Shown here in pieces: positions 16,805 to 28,288 of a stretch of 45,623 nucleotides of DNA. Where the stretch lies: positions 1 to 45,623 of the forward strand of contig CAMDKQ010000004.1 in assembly GCA_945901095.1 (NCBI GenBank), in the 5' to 3' direction. The stretch's first letter is position 1. Each line of letters begins with the position of its first letter. Both the position numbers and the translations under genes were made by a program. Source of the stretch: Bifidobacterium breve (lineage in GTDB: Bacteria > Actinomycetota > Actinomycetes > S36-B12). Below the pieces are notes generated by a model. That model saw nothing but the letters and a program-made list of their open reading frames with translations. It was not told the origin of the DNA and ran no database searches.

Positions 16805-17134
16805 TCAGAAGCGGATCTTCTCCAGGGCTTCAGCGAGAATTGCGGCGCCGTCCTCGTCCGACCGGCGTTCCTTCACATAGGCCAGATGGGTCTTGTAGGG
16901 CTCCACCTTCTGGGGTGAGGGGGGATTGGCTTGATCCGGTCCTGATGGCAGTCCGCAGCGCGGGCAGTCCCACTCCTCCGGGACTACGGCATCGGCCGCG
17001 AAACTTGGCTTGGACTCATGTCCCCTCGAGCACCAGTAGGAGACCCAGATGCGCGGGGCGGCATCGCCGCGCTCCGCCTCCCCCATCGGCCCAGCCCCAA
17101 CTCGGCTGCCACGAATCGCACTGCCTCCGGCCAT
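16805..17134 (-). CDS. rbpA: RNA polymerase-binding protein RbpA
   Basis: Actinobacterial transcription factor that binds the primary sigma factor and RNA polymerase and stabilises the open complex. At 109 residues it shows the N-terminal IRGSRVG tail, a zinc-ribbon core (YWCSRGHE and WDCPRCG) and the basic linker plus sigma-interaction helix (KTHLAYVKERRS). The usual HWDML before ERRS is HLAYV here, so the linker is divergent. GAAGGGA sits seven bases before the ATG. It follows secG, and its end converges on the urease-like gene, marking the right border of the accessory cassette. Confidence 0.9.
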   Translation of the reverse strand: MAGGSAIRGSRVGAGPMGEAERGDAAPRIWVSYWCSRGHESKPSFAADAVVPEEWDCPRCGLPSGPDQANPPSPQKVEPYKTHLAYVKERRSDEDGAAILAEALEKIRF

Positions 17135-17182
17135 GGATGAATCCCTTCAAAACGATCAGTGGTGCGCGGGTACCTTGCGAAC

Positions 17183-17431
17183 TCAGGTGGCGGTGCGGAC
17201 AAGCAGTCCGACAGCGACGATACTGGCTGCCCAGACGAGGCCAAGTCCAACGGTGAGGCGATCGAGATTTCGTTCAGCGACAGACGAACCGCCAATCGAG
17301 GACGAGACGCCGCCGCCGAACAGGTCCGACAGTCCCCCACCCTTGCCACGGTGCAGCAGGATGAGGACGACGAGCAAGGTGCTCGTGATGACAAGGATCA
17401 CGGCGAGGACGATGGTGAGGATCTGAACCAT
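17183..17431 (-). CDS. secG: Preprotein translocase subunit SecG
   Basis: Small 82-residue membrane subunit of SecYEG. Two hydrophobic segments (about residues 3-25 and 60-78) flank the conserved cytoplasmic stretch LLHRGKGGGLSDLFGG. The position between tpiA and rbpA is the usual actinobacterial one. TATCCT lies exactly six bases before the ATG with no Shine-Dalgarno, so a leaderless transcript of its own is likely, even though tpiA ends only 21 bases upstream. Confidence 0.95.
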   Translation of the reverse strand: MVQILTIVLAVILVITSTLLVVLILLHRGKGGGLSDLFGGGVSSSIGGSSVAERNLDRLTVGLGLVWAASIVAVGLLVRTAT

Positions 17432-17437
17432 TGGGTA

Positions 17438-17443
17438 AGGATA
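17438..17443 (-). promoter_or_regulatory. -10 hexamer TATCCT, leaderless promoter of secG
   Basis: TATCCT, then six bases (TACCCA), then the ATG at 17431. It lies between the tpiA stop and secG, so secG probably has its own promoter besides read-through. Confidence 0.5.
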
Positions 17444-17452
17444 CGGGTCTGG

Positions 17453-18268
17453 TCAGCCGGCGAGTTCTGCCGGGTGCATTCGGAAACGGGCGATCCCGAC
17501 GAACTCGTCCGGATCTAGGCTCGCGCCCCCGACCAGGGCACCGTCGACATCGGCCTTTGCCATGATTCTCGCCACGTTGGAAGCCTTCACCGAACCGCCG
17601 TAGAGCACGCGCACCTGCTGGGCGACTCCAGCGCCCCAGACATCGCTTACGCGGGCCCTGATCGCCGCACAGACCTCCTGGGCATCATCAGGGGTCGCGA
17701 CCTCGCCGGTCCCAATGGCCCAGACTGGCTCATACGCCACAACGAGGTCGGCGACCTGCTCAGCGGTGAGGCCCGCCAGCGATGCATCAAGTTGCTCGAG
17801 CACGTGGGCAACATGGATTCCGGCCTTGCGGATGTCGAGTCCCTCGCCGACGCAGACGATCGGAACGATCCCAGCGCCGATGGCCGCCCGCGCCTTCGCA
17901 TTCACGATGGCATCGCTTTCGGCATGGTGCTGACGACGCTCACTATGGCCCACGGTCACGAAGGTGCATCCCAGTTTGGCAAGCATGCTCGCGGCGATCT
18001 CACCGGTGTAGGCACCTGACGCGTACTGCGACACGTCCTGAGCGCCGTAGAGCAATTCGTACTTGTCACCCTCAATGAGGGTCTGCACTGAACGGATATC
18101 GGTGAACGGTGGCAGTACCGCGACCTCAACTGCTGCAAAATCAGACTCGTTGAGCGCGAACGCCAACTTCTGTACCAGAGCAATCGCCTCGAAGTGGTTG
18201 AGGTTCATCTTCCAGTTGCCAGCTATGAGCGGCTTGCGTTCCAGAGTCTTGCGTTCAGGACTTGCCAT
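17453..18268 (-). CDS. tpiA: Triosephosphate isomerase
   Basis: Interconverts dihydroxyacetone phosphate and glyceraldehyde-3-phosphate. At 271 residues it has the normal TIM barrel with a short N-terminal extension. GNWKMN carries the active-site Asn/Lys, VGHSERR the electrophilic His, and [11 protein letters not shown] the catalytic Glu, followed by LYGGSV at the phosphate site. The start is ATG with AAGGAG nine bases upstream, inside the end of pgk. The gap to pgk is 3 bases. Confidence 0.97.
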   Translation of the reverse strand: MASPERKTLERKPLIAGNWKMNLNHFEAIALVQKLAFALNESDFAAVEVAVLPPFTDIRSVQTLIEGDKYELLYGAQDVSQYASGAYTGEIAASMLAKLGCTFVTVGHSERRQHHAESDAIVNAKARAAIGAGIVPIVCVGEGLDIRKAGIHVAHVLEQLDASLAGLTAEQVADLVVAYEPVWAIGTGEVATPDDAQEVCAAIRARVSDVWGAGVAQQVRVLYGGSVKASNVARIMAKADVDGALVGGASLDPDEFVGIARFRMHPAELAG

Positions 18269-18271
18269 GGT

Positions 18272-19477
18272 TCAGGGCTCCTTGAGAATGTCGAGGCCAG
18301 GAAGGGTCTTCCCTTCGAGGAATTCAAGGCTGGCGCCGCCACCGGTGCTGATGTGACCGAAATCGGCTTCATCGAGTCCGAGGAGCCGGATAGCAGCAGC
18401 TGAGTCGCCACCACCGACGACGGTCATGGCATTCGATGCGGCGAGTGCCTCGGCAACAGCCCTCGTGCCAGACGCGAATGGCGCCATCTCGAAGACCCCC
18501 ATCGGGCCATTCCAGACGACAGTCGCCGCCTGAGCAATCTGCCCAGCGAACAGTGCCGCCGTCTTCGGCCCAATGTCTAGGCCTCGCCATCCTTCGGGAA
18601 TGGCGTCGGCAGTGACAACCTGCGTGGCAGCATCGGCCGAGAACGCATCGGCGATCACCACATCGACTGGGACGAGGAGATCAACCCCGCTCGCGCGTGC
18701 CTGCTCGATAAAGCCCTTCACCGTGTCGATCTGATCGGGCTCGAGGAGGGAATCCCCGACCGGATGGCCTGCTGCCGCAAGGAAGGTGAATGCCATGCCG
18801 CCGCCGATGAGCAGGCAGTCCACCCTCCCGATGAGATTGCCAATGACGCCGAGTTTGTCACTCACCTTCGAACCCCCGAGGATGACGACGTAAGGCCGGG
18901 CCGGGTCGGCGAGCAACTGCGCGAACACGGTTGCTTCCGTGTGGACGAGGCGGCCCGCTGCGCTCGGCAGGAACAGGGCGATATCGGTGACGGAAGCCTG
19001 CTCGCGGTGCACGACGCCGAAGCCATCAGAAACAAACAGGTCAGCGAGGCTTGCCAACTCGGCGGCGAGTGCAGCCCGCTCTTGCTGATCCTTGCTCGTC
19101 TCCCGGGCGTCAAACCTGATGTTCTCGAGCAATACGACGTCGCCGGGCTGCATCGCCGCGACCAGCGCTTGAGACTGCGGCCCGGTGATGTCATTGCCAA
19201 ATCCGACCGGTACTCCCATGAGCTCACCGAGCCGCACAGCGACCGGGCCTAGGCTCAACTCGGCGGAAGGACCACCCTTCGGGCGGCCAAGGTGGCTGAC
19301 AATGACGACCTTGGCCCCCGCCTGGCTCAGGTGGGTGATGGTGGGGAGGCTCGCACGGATCCGGCCATCGTCGGTGATGACACGGGTGCCATTCGAGCCC
19401 TTGGCGAGGGGGACATTGAAGTCCGATCGCACAAGGACCGTGCGCCCGGCAACCACAAGGTCGTCGAGTGACTTCAC
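18272..19477 (-). CDS. pgk: Phosphoglycerate kinase
   Basis: Makes ATP from 1,3-bisphosphoglycerate. At 401 residues it is full length. Motifs include RSDFNVPL near the N-terminus, [20 protein letters not shown], and the nucleotide-site segment GGGDSAAA near the C-terminus. The start is GTG at 19477, nine bases after the gap stop (TAG). It is co-transcribed with gap and tpiA. Confidence 0.97.
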   Translation of the reverse strand: MKSLDDLVVAGRTVLVRSDFNVPLAKGSNGTRVITDDGRIRASLPTITHLSQAGAKVVIVSHLGRPKGGPSAELSLGPVAVRLGELMGVPVGFGNDITGPQSQALVAAMQPGDVVLLENIRFDARETSKDQQERAALAAELASLADLFVSDGFGVVHREQASVTDIALFLPSAAGRLVHTEATVFAQLLADPARPYVVILGGSKVSDKLGVIGNLIGRVDCLLIGGGMAFTFLAAAGHPVGDSLLEPDQIDTVKGFIEQARASGVDLLVPVDVVIADAFSADAATQVVTADAIPEGWRGLDIGPKTAALFAGQIAQAATVVWNGPMGVFEMAPFASGTRAVAEALAASNAMTVVGGGDSAAAIRLLGLDEADFGHISTGGGASLEFLEGKTLPGLDILKEP

Positions 19478-19486
19478 GCCGGTGCC

Positions 19487-20563
<1,077 letters not shown>

Positions 20564-20583
20564 CAAGTCGAGTACCCGGTGAA

Positions 20584-21564
20584 TCAGGAGCCAATCATGT
20601 CCGGTTCGAGCGCAGACTCGGTATCAGGAATGCCAAGATCACTCGCCCGTTTATCAGCAAGGGCCAGGAGGCGGCGGATCCTGCCGGCGATAGCATCCTT
20701 GGTCATGGGTGGGTCGGCGAGAGCGCCAAGTTCTTCGAGGCTTGCCTGCTGATGCTCGAGACGCAGGCGCCCAGCAACGAGCAGGTGGTCTGGAATGTCA
20801 TCGGCCAAGATCTCCATTGCCCGAGCAACACGAGCTCCGGCAGCGACGGCCGCTCGTGCAGATCGCCGGAGGTTGGCATCATCGAAGTTCGCGAGGCGAT
20901 TCGCGGTTGCGCGCACCTCACGGCGCATCCGACGCTCCTCCCACGCCATTACAGATTCGTGGGCTCCAAGCCTGGTGAGCATCGCACCGATCGCGTCACC
21001 ATCACGGATGACCACCCGATCAACCTGGCGCACCTCACGTGACTTCGCGGGGATCCCGAGGCGACGCGCTGCGCCGACGAGCGCCAGTGCGGCCTCGGGC
21101 CCCGGGCAGGTGATCTCAAGGGACGAGGAACGCCCAGGTTCGGTGAGCGAACCATGCGCGACGAATGCTCCGCGCCACGCAGACTCACAATCGCAGACGG
21201 CCCCGGAGACGACGGCCGGAGGAAGGCCCCGAACGGGTCGGCCACTCGAGTCGATGATGCCGGTCTGGCGAGCGAGTACGTCGCCACCCTCAACGACCCG
21301 TACGAGGTACCTCGTTCCCTTACGTAGCCCGGCCTGCTGGACCATCGCGATATCGCAGGTGTGGCCGTAGATCTCAAAGAGGTCTTTTTTCAGTCGGCGA
21401 GCGGCAGCACCAGTGTCGAGCTCAGCCTCAATGACGATGTGCCCGGCAACGAGATGCAGGCCCCCTGCGAACCGTAGGATGCTTGAGACCTCGGCCTTGC
21501 GACAGCAGATCTTGGTGATCTCCACCCGGCTGAGCTCATCCTTCACCGCCGATGTCATCGCCAT
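20584..21564 (-). CDS. whiA: WhiA family DNA-binding regulator
   Basis: WhiA combines a LAGLIDADG homing-endonuclease-like fold at the N-terminus with a C-terminal helix-turn-helix. In Streptomyces it drives sporulation genes, and in Bacillus it affects division. The 326 residues show the conserved start [11 protein letters not shown] and the KDLFEIYGH segment. The C-terminal region [25 protein letters not shown]-type helix and [19 protein letters not shown] form the HTH. It overlaps yvcK by 10 bases. A second Met lies two codons after the chosen ATG. Confidence 0.95.
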   Translation of the reverse strand: MAMTSAVKDELSRVEITKICCRKAEVSSILRFAGGLHLVAGHIVIEAELDTGAAARRLKKDLFEIYGHTCDIAMVQQAGLRKGTRYLVRVVEGGDVLARQTGIIDSSGRPVRGLPPAVVSGAVCDCESAWRGAFVAHGSLTEPGRSSSLEITCPGPEAALALVGAARRLGIPAKSREVRQVDRVVIRDGDAIGAMLTRLGAHESVMAWEERRMRREVRATANRLANFDDANLRRSARAAVAAGARVARAMEILADDIPDHLLVAGRLRLEHQQASLEELGALADPPMTKDAIAGRIRRLLALADKRASDLGIPDTESALEPDMIGS

Positions 21565-22565
21565 AGGGGTTCATCCTGCCACCTGCCAAGCACAGAACCG
21601 AATGACACGGCAAGTCTGCCAGGGTCGTGCTCGCCGCGGCGATCGCTCCCGGGGTATCCCACTGACGCAAGTTCTAGGCGCGCACCCATGTCCGCGCATA
21701 TCTGTCGAAGCGCCACCTCGTCATCGACGTTCGCTGGATCTGCCACGACGACATCGAGTCGAAGGTCAGGAACAAGCCGCTGCATGAAGTGCAGGTGGTC
21801 ATCGAGCGACGCCCCTGACGTCTCAGTATCACTCCCCGGATCGAGGTTCAGCACGAGCAGTTTGAGCGCCGGGCTTGCGCGTATCGCGGCGACCTGCGCA
21901 GGGATGAGCAGGTGTGGCATGACCGAGGTGAACCACGATCCCGGTCCGAGAATGATCGCATCGGCGACACCGAGGGCAGCGAGAGCATCAGGGCACGGTT
22001 CAGGTTCAGCCGGTTCCAGCCGGATTCCCAAGACATTCCCCATCGTCCCCGCGACGGCTGCCTGACCCTCCACGACGGAGACGACATCAGGTTCAGCCGG
22101 ATCGTGCCCGCGGACATCGGCAACAATCGCCACCGGAGTCACGCTGCACGGGAGGACCCGGCCATGAGCCTCCAACAGGGCTGCCCCCCAGTCGAGTCCG
22201 GTGACGGCATCGTGGGTCTCCTCCCACAGGGCGGTGATGAGGAGGTTCCCGAGTGAGTGCCCGGCCAGGTCGCCATCGCCACCAAAGCGATGCTGGATCA
22301 CCTGCCGCCAGGTTCGGCCCCAAGTGTCGTCGCCGCACAGGGCCGCCAGTGCCATTCGCAGGTCGCCGGGTGGTAGACCGCCAAATTCAGCGCGCAACCG
22401 CCCGCTGGACCCGCCATCATCGGCAACACCGACGATGGCCGTGATCTGATCGGTCACCCGGCGCAATGCCTTGAGGGTGGCCGCTAGGCCATGACCCCCG
22501 CCCAGAGCAACGACGCGCGGCCCGCTCCCCTGCCCGTCAAGACGCAGGCCAGAACCCCGAATCAC
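21555..22565 (-). CDS. yvcK: YvcK family protein (gluconeogenesis factor, CofD-like)
   Basis: Member of the CofD/YvcK fold that binds nucleotide sugars in Bacillus and mycobacteria and influences cell-wall precursor supply. The 336 residues contain the conserved [31 protein letters not shown] and [12 protein letters not shown] segments. GTG overlaps the rapZ stop as GTGA. It sits in the standard uvrC-rapZ-yvcK-whiA order. Confidence 0.94.
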   Translation of the reverse strand: MIRGSGLRLDGQGSGPRVVALGGGHGLAATLKALRRVTDQITAIVGVADDGGSSGRLRAEFGGLPPGDLRMALAALCGDDTWGRTWRQVIQHRFGGDGDLAGHSLGNLLITALWEETHDAVTGLDWGAALLEAHGRVLPCSVTPVAIVADVRGHDPAEPDVVSVVEGQAAVAGTMGNVLGIRLEPAEPEPCPDALAALGVADAIILGPGSWFTSVMPHLLIPAQVAAIRASPALKLLVLNLDPGSDTETSGASLDDHLHFMQRLVPDLRLDVVVADPANVDDEVALRQICADMGARLELASVGYPGSDRRGEHDPGRLAVSFGSVLGRWQDEPLWR

Positions 22566-23443
22566 TCCCGGCCCAAATCACGATGCATGACGAGGGTCTC
22601 CATGCCGCCGAGCCGCAGTCGAGCGCCCAGTTCTTCGGCCATCGCCACGCTTCGGTGCTTCCCGCCCGTGCATCCCACCGCGATCGTGACGTAGCGCTTG
22701 CCCTCATCGAGATATCCAGGTGTGACGAGAGCGATTTGCGCAGAAAAAATCTCGAGAAACCGCTGCGCGGTATCGGTCGCGAGAACTGTCGACGAGACGG
22801 CCAAGTCCCGTCCGGTGAGAGGGCGCAACTCCGGGTTCCAGTGGGGATTCGGCAGAAACCGAACGTCGGCGACCATGTCAGCGTCGACGGGAATGCCATA
22901 TTTGAACCCGAACGACATGACAGTCGCATGGAGTGCCCGAGGGTCACCTTCGGCGAATGCGGCCTCCACCTTGCGGCGCAGGTCGTGGACATTAAGGGTC
23001 GAAGTGTCGATGACGACATCGGCATTGGCACGTAGGTCGCCAAGGATGGCGCGCTCAGCTCGCAACCCGTCGACGATGCGATTGGAGCCCTGAAGCGGAT
23101 GGGGCCGCCGAGAACTCTCGAACCGGCGCACAAGGACTTCGTCGGATGACTCGAGGAAGAGGGTGCGGACCCCGATGCCGACCGCAGGAAGGGCCTCGAG
23201 CGCCTGACTCAGGTGCGTGAAGAACGACTTGCCTCGCACATCGACGACAACAGCCATTTTGGTGATGTCATCGGATGCTCGGGCCAGTTGCACCGCTTGC
23301 TGCAGGAGGGATGGCGGCAGGTTGTCAATGACAAACCAACCCAGATCTTCAAGTGCCCGCGCGGCGGTCGAACGACCGGCCCCTGACATGCCGGTGACGA
23401 GCGCGACCTCAAGATCGACCCCGATCGAAACATTCGTGCTCAC
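22562..23443 (-). CDS. rapZ: RapZ family nucleotide-binding protein (RNase adapter homologue)
   Basis: P-loop protein of 293 residues with Walker A GMSGAGRST and the following LEDLGWFVIDNLPPSLL. The C-terminal half holds IAVGCTGGKHRSV, typical of YvcJ/RapZ. In E. coli RapZ directs RNase E to the GlmZ sRNA. The actinobacterial role is not established, so the adapter function is only a family label. GTG overlaps the uvrC stop as GTGA. Confidence 0.94.
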   Translation of the reverse strand: MSTNVSIGVDLEVALVTGMSGAGRSTAARALEDLGWFVIDNLPPSLLQQAVQLARASDDITKMAVVVDVRGKSFFTHLSQALEALPAVGIGVRTLFLESSDEVLVRRFESSRRPHPLQGSNRIVDGLRAERAILGDLRANADVVIDTSTLNVHDLRRKVEAAFAEGDPRALHATVMSFGFKYGIPVDADMVADVRFLPNPHWNPELRPLTGRDLAVSSTVLATDTAQRFLEIFSAQIALVTPGYLDEGKRYVTIAVGCTGGKHRSVAMAEELGARLRLGGMETLVMHRDLGRE

Positions 23444-25371
23444 GCGGAACCCTCCCGTGGATGAAGCGTCGAGTAGATTGTGGCACCAAGCGCAGGCCCG
23501 ATGCCCTCCACCACCAAGAGTTCATCCACGGTCGCCATCGCAACCTTCTTGGCACTGCCAAAATGCTTCACGAGCGCCTTTGCGCGCTTTGGACCAAGAC
23601 CCGGGATTCCGTCAAGGACGCTCGTGGTTGCCCGCTGACCCCGACGCTTGCGATGCAGACCGATGGCACTTCGGTGGGCCTCGTCGCGGATCCGCTGCAG
23701 CAGGTAGAGCCCCTCGCTCGTTCGAGGCAGGATCACCGGATCAGGGTCGTCCGGCAGCCACACCTCTTCGAGTCGCTTCGCAAGACCGATGACCGGGACG
23801 TCGGTAACCCCCGCCGCCATGAGGGCGTCCTGCGCTGCCCGCACCTGTGGCTGACCGCCATCAATGACGAGCAAGCCGGGCGCGTAGGCGAAAGCCCGTC
23901 GCTCCGTACGGGCCGCCGCTACGTCACTATCACTAACCTCAGTTTTGGAATCCGTCGTCTCCTCGTCAGCCTCTCGCCTCGCGAAGCGGCGCTGAACCAC
24001 CTCCGCCACCGCCCCGGTGTCATCGGCCGTAACCGTCCTGATGATGAATGACCGGTAATCACGCTTTTTCGGCAGCCCGTCCTCGAAGACAACGAGTGAT
24101 GCCACGGTGTCTTGACCTTGAAGCGTCGAGATGTCGATGCACTCGATGCGAAGGGGCGCATCAGGAAGGTCCAGCGCCTCCTGGAGTTCTTGCAGGGCTT
24201 TGCTCCGCGTCGTGAGATCGGTCGATCGCTTGAGCTTGTGCTGGGCGAGCGAGTGGCTGGCATTGAGGAGCGCGGTATCCATGAGGCTGCGCTTGTCCCC
24301 ACGCTGCGGCACCCGCACATCAACCTTCGACCCACGCACCTCCGACAGCCAGTCCGACCAGGCTGAGCCGGATTCCGGATCGCATGACACGAGAACCTCA
24401 CGGGGGATGTCGAGGTCGACTCCGTCGACATAGATCCGCTGGAGGATGCGCTCTAGGTACCCGGAACTTGGCAGATCCTCCGACTTCTCGAGGATAAATC
24501 CGCGTTCACCCCGGATACGCCCCCCACGGACATGGAAGACTTGGGCGGACGCCTCAAGTGGATCCTCTACCATTGCAACGACATCTGCGTCGGTGCTGTC
24601 GGTGAACACGACGGCATTGCGCTCGAGGGCCCGCCTGAGCACACCGATCCGGTCGCGTAGGCGCCCCGCTTCCTCATAGGCCTGCGAGTCGGCCGCGGAC
24701 TGCATTTTCCGCTCGAGATCGCGAACGAATCGATCCGACTGGCCGGCCATGAAAGTGCAGAAGTCATCCACCAGGGAGCGGTGCTCTTGCGCCGTGACAC
24801 GTCCGACGCAGGGGGCGCTGCACTTGTCGATATATCCAAGGAGGCACGGACGCCCGATCCCCTGCGCCCTTCGAAACACGCCGTCGCGACAGGACCGGAT
24901 CGGAAAAACCTTGAGCAACTCATCGACCGTGCCGCGGATGGCCCAGGCGTGGGCGTACGGTCCGAAGTACCGAGTGCCCTTGCGCTTTGCCTCACGGACA
25001 ACTGAAACGCGCGGGATCTCATCGCCGACCGTGACCGCGAGGTACGGGTAGGTCTTGTCATCGCGGAATCTGACGTTGAACCGCGGGTCGTACTCCTTGA
25101 TCCACGCATACTCGAGGGTGAGTGCCTCGACCTCGTTACCAACGACCACCCAGTCCACGTCAACTGCAGTGCCAACCATCGATGCCGTGCGGGGGTGCAT
25201 ACCCGATGGATCTTGGAAGTAGCTCGTCAGGCGAGAACGCAGATTCCTTGCCTTGCCGACGTAAATCACTTGACCGCGTGCATCTCGAAAACGGTAGACG
25301 CCCGGGTTCGTCGGGATGGTGCCTGTGGCCGGGCGTAGTGGGGATTTCGGTGAGGACGTGGCTCCAGTCAC
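23440..25371 (-). CDS. uvrC: Excinuclease ABC subunit C
   Basis: Makes both incisions around lesions held by UvrB. The 643 residues run: GIY-YIG nuclease (GVYRFRDARGQVIYVGKARNLRSRL), a Cys-containing segment (RPCLLGYIDKCSAPCVG), a UVR motif near 200-235, the RNase H-like nuclease (VIDGGQPQVRAAQDAL) and tandem helix-hairpin-helix at the C-terminus (DGIPGLGPKRAKALVKHFG). The GTG start lies 3 bases after the Rieske gene stop with no strong ribosome site, so translation is probably coupled. Confidence 0.97.
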   Translation of the reverse strand: MTGATSSPKSPLRPATGTIPTNPGVYRFRDARGQVIYVGKARNLRSRLTSYFQDPSGMHPRTASMVGTAVDVDWVVVGNEVEALTLEYAWIKEYDPRFNVRFRDDKTYPYLAVTVGDEIPRVSVVREAKRKGTRYFGPYAHAWAIRGTVDELLKVFPIRSCRDGVFRRAQGIGRPCLLGYIDKCSAPCVGRVTAQEHRSLVDDFCTFMAGQSDRFVRDLERKMQSAADSQAYEEAGRLRDRIGVLRRALERNAVVFTDSTDADVVAMVEDPLEASAQVFHVRGGRIRGERGFILEKSEDLPSSGYLERILQRIYVDGVDLDIPREVLVSCDPESGSAWSDWLSEVRGSKVDVRVPQRGDKRSLMDTALLNASHSLAQHKLKRSTDLTTRSKALQELQEALDLPDAPLRIECIDISTLQGQDTVASLVVFEDGLPKKRDYRSFIIRTVTADDTGAVAEVVQRRFARREADEETTDSKTEVSDSDVAAARTERRAFAYAPGLLVIDGGQPQVRAAQDALMAAGVTDVPVIGLAKRLEEVWLPDDPDPVILPRTSEGLYLLQRIRDEAHRSAIGLHRKRRGQRATTSVLDGIPGLGPKRAKALVKHFGSAKKVAMATVDELLVVEGIGPALGATIYSTLHPREGSA

Positions 25372-25374
25372 GAG

Positions 25375-25797
25375 TCAGGGAAGAACGACGTTGTCACCCT
25401 GCACCGTCACGATCGCCGAGGTGAGGCCCTCGGTCGCCGGCCCCTGCAGCACCACACCGTCGACCGCGGAGAACCGTGAACCGTGACACGGGCAGATGAT
25501 CTCGTTCTCTACGACCTCGGACACTAGGCAGCCCTGATGTGGGCATACTGCGGTGAATGCCTTGATCGAGCCTTCGTTCGGCTGCGTCACTACGACTGCG
25601 ACCTCTTCGTTGACGAAGCCACCGCCGACTGGGACATCGCCGAGCGACGCAATGACGACTCCCTGGCCATCGGGCGCGGGGCCTGTTACTGCCGAGGCCT
25701 CCGCGGCCCCGGTTTCCGATCCTCCTCCGCAGGCGGCGAGTATGCCGCCGACCGCAATGGCACCACTGACCTGAAGGACTGTACGACGTTCAACCAT
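25375..25797 (-). CDS. Rieske [2Fe-2S] lipoprotein
   Basis: 140-residue exported protein. The N-terminus has twin arginines (ERRTVLQ), a hydrophobic stretch and a lipobox-like LAACGGG, so it is probably a Tat-exported lipoprotein. The Rieske cluster motifs are CPHQGC and CPCHGS with the expected Cys and His ligands. It is a soluble-type Rieske domain without a neighbouring cytochrome b, so the redox partner is unknown. AAGGGAG precedes the ATG at 25797. It lies between uvrA and uvrC, and a repair link is not implied by the domain. Confidence 0.9.
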   Translation of the reverse strand: MVERRTVLQVSGAIAVGGILAACGGGSETGAAEASAVTGPAPDGQGVVIASLGDVPVGGGFVNEEVAVVVTQPNEGSIKAFTAVCPHQGCLVSEVVENEIICPCHGSRFSAVDGVVLQGPATEGLTSAIVTVQGDNVVLP

Positions 25798-25825
25798 GAC
25801 TAACTCCCTTCGATGACTCAGGCTA

Positions 25826-25936
25826 TTTCACGACGGTTCGGGGTGCGCGAGCGGCCTTGGCAGGAACCTTGGCCGGAACCTTCGCAGGAGCCTTGGCCGG
25901 AGTTTTTCGCGGTGCCTTGGCCGGGGCCTCCGCAGT
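25826..25936 (-). repeat. Degenerate PAKA/PAKV repeat encoding the UvrA C-terminal tail
   Basis: The last ~35 codons of uvrA encode repeated Pro-Ala-Lys units ([17 protein letters not shown] and onward), visible in DNA as repeated CCTTGGC-like blocks. UvrA normally ends soon after its C-terminal ATPase. Such tails resemble histone-H1-like segments and could bind DNA; that is inference. Confidence 0.7.
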
Positions 25937-28285
25937 CAGCATGCCCGCGAGGAATTCGCCGGTGTAACTCCCGGGCGTGCCGGCGATCTGCTCAGGGGTT
26001 CCTGCCCCGACGACAAAGCCTCCACCCGACCCACCCTCAGGCCCCATGTCGATGACCCAATCCGCGGTCTTGATGACATCGAGGTTGTGCTCGATGACAA
26101 GGACGGTGTTGCCCTTGTCAACGAGTGAGTGGAGCACCCCGAGGAGTTTGCGGATGTCCTCGAAGTGGAGCCCGGTCGTCGGCTCATCGAGCACGTAGAT
26201 GGTGCGTCCGGTCGAGCGCTTCTGCAGTTCTGCGGCCAGTTTCACACGCTGGGCCTCGCCGCCCGAAAGGGTTGGCGCCGACTGACCCATGCGCACATAG
26301 CCGAGGCCGACGTCGACGAGGGTCGCGAGGTGGCGGGCAATCGGCGGAACCGCCGCAAAGAACTCGAGAGCCTCCTCGATCGGCATGTCGAGCGCCTCAG
26401 CAATCGTCTTCCCCTTGAATCGCACCTCGAGGGTCTCGCGGTTGTAGCGCTTACCGAGGCAGACCTCGCAGGGTACGTAGACGTCAGGTAGGAAATTCAT
26501 TTCGATCTTGAGGGTGCCGTCACCTGAGCAGGACTCGCAGCGGCCACCCTTCACGTTGAAGGAGAACCTTCCCTGGAGATAGCCGCGTACTTTCGCCTCG
26601 GGAGTCTCGGCGAAGAGTTTGCGGATGTGGTCAAAGACGCCTGTGTAGGTCGCGGGGTTGCTTCGTGGAGTGCGCCCAATCGGGCTTTGATCGACGTGGA
26701 CAACCTTGTCGACGTGCTCGAGGCCATCAACCCGCTTGTGTCGGCCGGGAACGATGCGGGCGCCATTGAGGTCCCGGGCGAGGACGTTGTAGAGGACGTC
26801 ATTCACGAGGGTTGACTTCCCGGAACCGCTGACCCCTGTCACCGCGACGAGGCATCCGAGCGGGAATGACACAGTGACGTCGCGCAAGTTGTGCTCGCGC
26901 GCACTGTGGACCGTGATCTCGCGATCCTGTCGAGGACGCCGGATCGCTGGAATCGCGATGGACCTTCTCCCGGTGAGGTACTGGCCCGTGATGGAGTCGG
27001 GGTGATTGAGGAGGTCGTCGACCGGACCGCTCACGACGATGTGGCCGCCGTGCTCACCGGCGCCCGGGCCGATGTCGACCACCCAGTCGGCGACTCGAAT
27101 GGTGTCCTCATCATGCTCGACGACGATGAGGGTGTTGCCAAGGTCGCGTAGCCGAATGAGGGTCTCAATAAGTCGACGATTATCGCGCTGGTGGAGCCCG
27201 ATGCTCGGCTCGTCGAGAACGTACAGCACTCCGACCAGCCCCGAGCCGATTTGCGTGGCGAGCCGGATTCGCTGCGCCTCACCGCCCGCCAAGGTGGCGG
27301 ATGGCCGATCGAGGGAGAGGTAATGCAGGCCGACGTCGACCAAGAACTGCAGTCGCTCATTCACCTCCTTGAGGACCCGGCTCGCGATCGCTGCATCACG
27401 GCTCGACAGTACGAGTCCACCGAGCATGGCGGAGAGTTCACCGATTGGCAGGGCCGCAATCTCGGCGATCGAGTGACCCGACATGGTGACCGCGAGGGTG
27501 AGCGGCTTGAGCCGCGTGCCACCGCAGCCCTGACACGGTACCTCTCGCATGAAGCCTTCGAACTTCTCGCGGACGGCGTCACTTTCCGACTCCGAGTGCC
27601 GCCGCTCGATGTAGGGGATGACTCCCTCATAGGTTGTCGTATACGACCGCGTGCGTCCGTAGCGGTTCTTGTACCTCACAAGCACCTCGGTCGGAAAGCC
27701 GAAGAGGATCGCCTTGCGAGCCTTTGCAGGCAGATCCGACCACCGGGTATTCATGTCAATCTCGAGGTCCTCGCATAGCGCCTCGAGCAGCCTGCCGAAG
27801 TAGTCCGATACGTTTCCACCCGCCCATGGCGCAATGACGCCCTCGTTCAAGGTGAGATCGGGATTCGGGGTGACGAGCTCCTCATCGACCTCCCTGCGGG
27901 TGCCAAGACCGGTACACACCGGGCAGGCACCGAAGGGCGAGTTGAAGGAGAAGGATCGCGGCTCAAGTTCCTCGAAGGAGAGCCCATCCTTGATGCACGC
28001 GAGGTGCTCACTGAAGACCCGCTCCCGGTTCGGGTCGCCCTCCTCGAGGTCGACGAAATCGAGGACGACAAGTCCACTGCTGAGCTTCAGCGCCGTCTCA
28101 ACTGAGTCGGTGAGACGGCGGCGCGAGTCGGGCTTCACCGCGAGACGGTCGACCACCACCTCGATCGTGTGCTTCTCCTGCTTCTTCAGCGTCGGCACCT
28201 CATCGAGGCCAACCACCGTTCCATCAACGCGGACCCGCGAGTAGCCCTGGGTCTGCAACTGGCGGAAGAGCTCGCCGTACTCCCC

Positions 28286-28288
28286 CTA
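28286..28288 (-). other. In-frame amber codon in uvrA
   Basis: CTA on the + strand gives TAG on the coding strand between Arg159 (PVVRER) and Gly161 (GEYGELF). Both flanks are in the same frame, so this is a substitution and not a frameshift. TAG also ends tkt, potD, the amidohydrolase, gap and rpsA here, so it is a normal stop in this genome. Confidence 0.9.

Noticed and set aside
25826-25936. CRISPR or tandem array
   Set aside because: The repeats are short, degenerate and in frame with uvrA codons, so they encode the protein tail.
28256-28258. TTG as a true start of a separate short UvrA
   Set aside because: The downstream part begins mid-domain at the normal [13 protein letters not shown] and has no well-placed ribosome site.
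28286-28288. TAG in uvrA as a recoded codon (pyrrolysine-like or genome-wide)
   Set aside because: TAG ends at least five other genes here at the expected protein length, and no recoding signal was seen.
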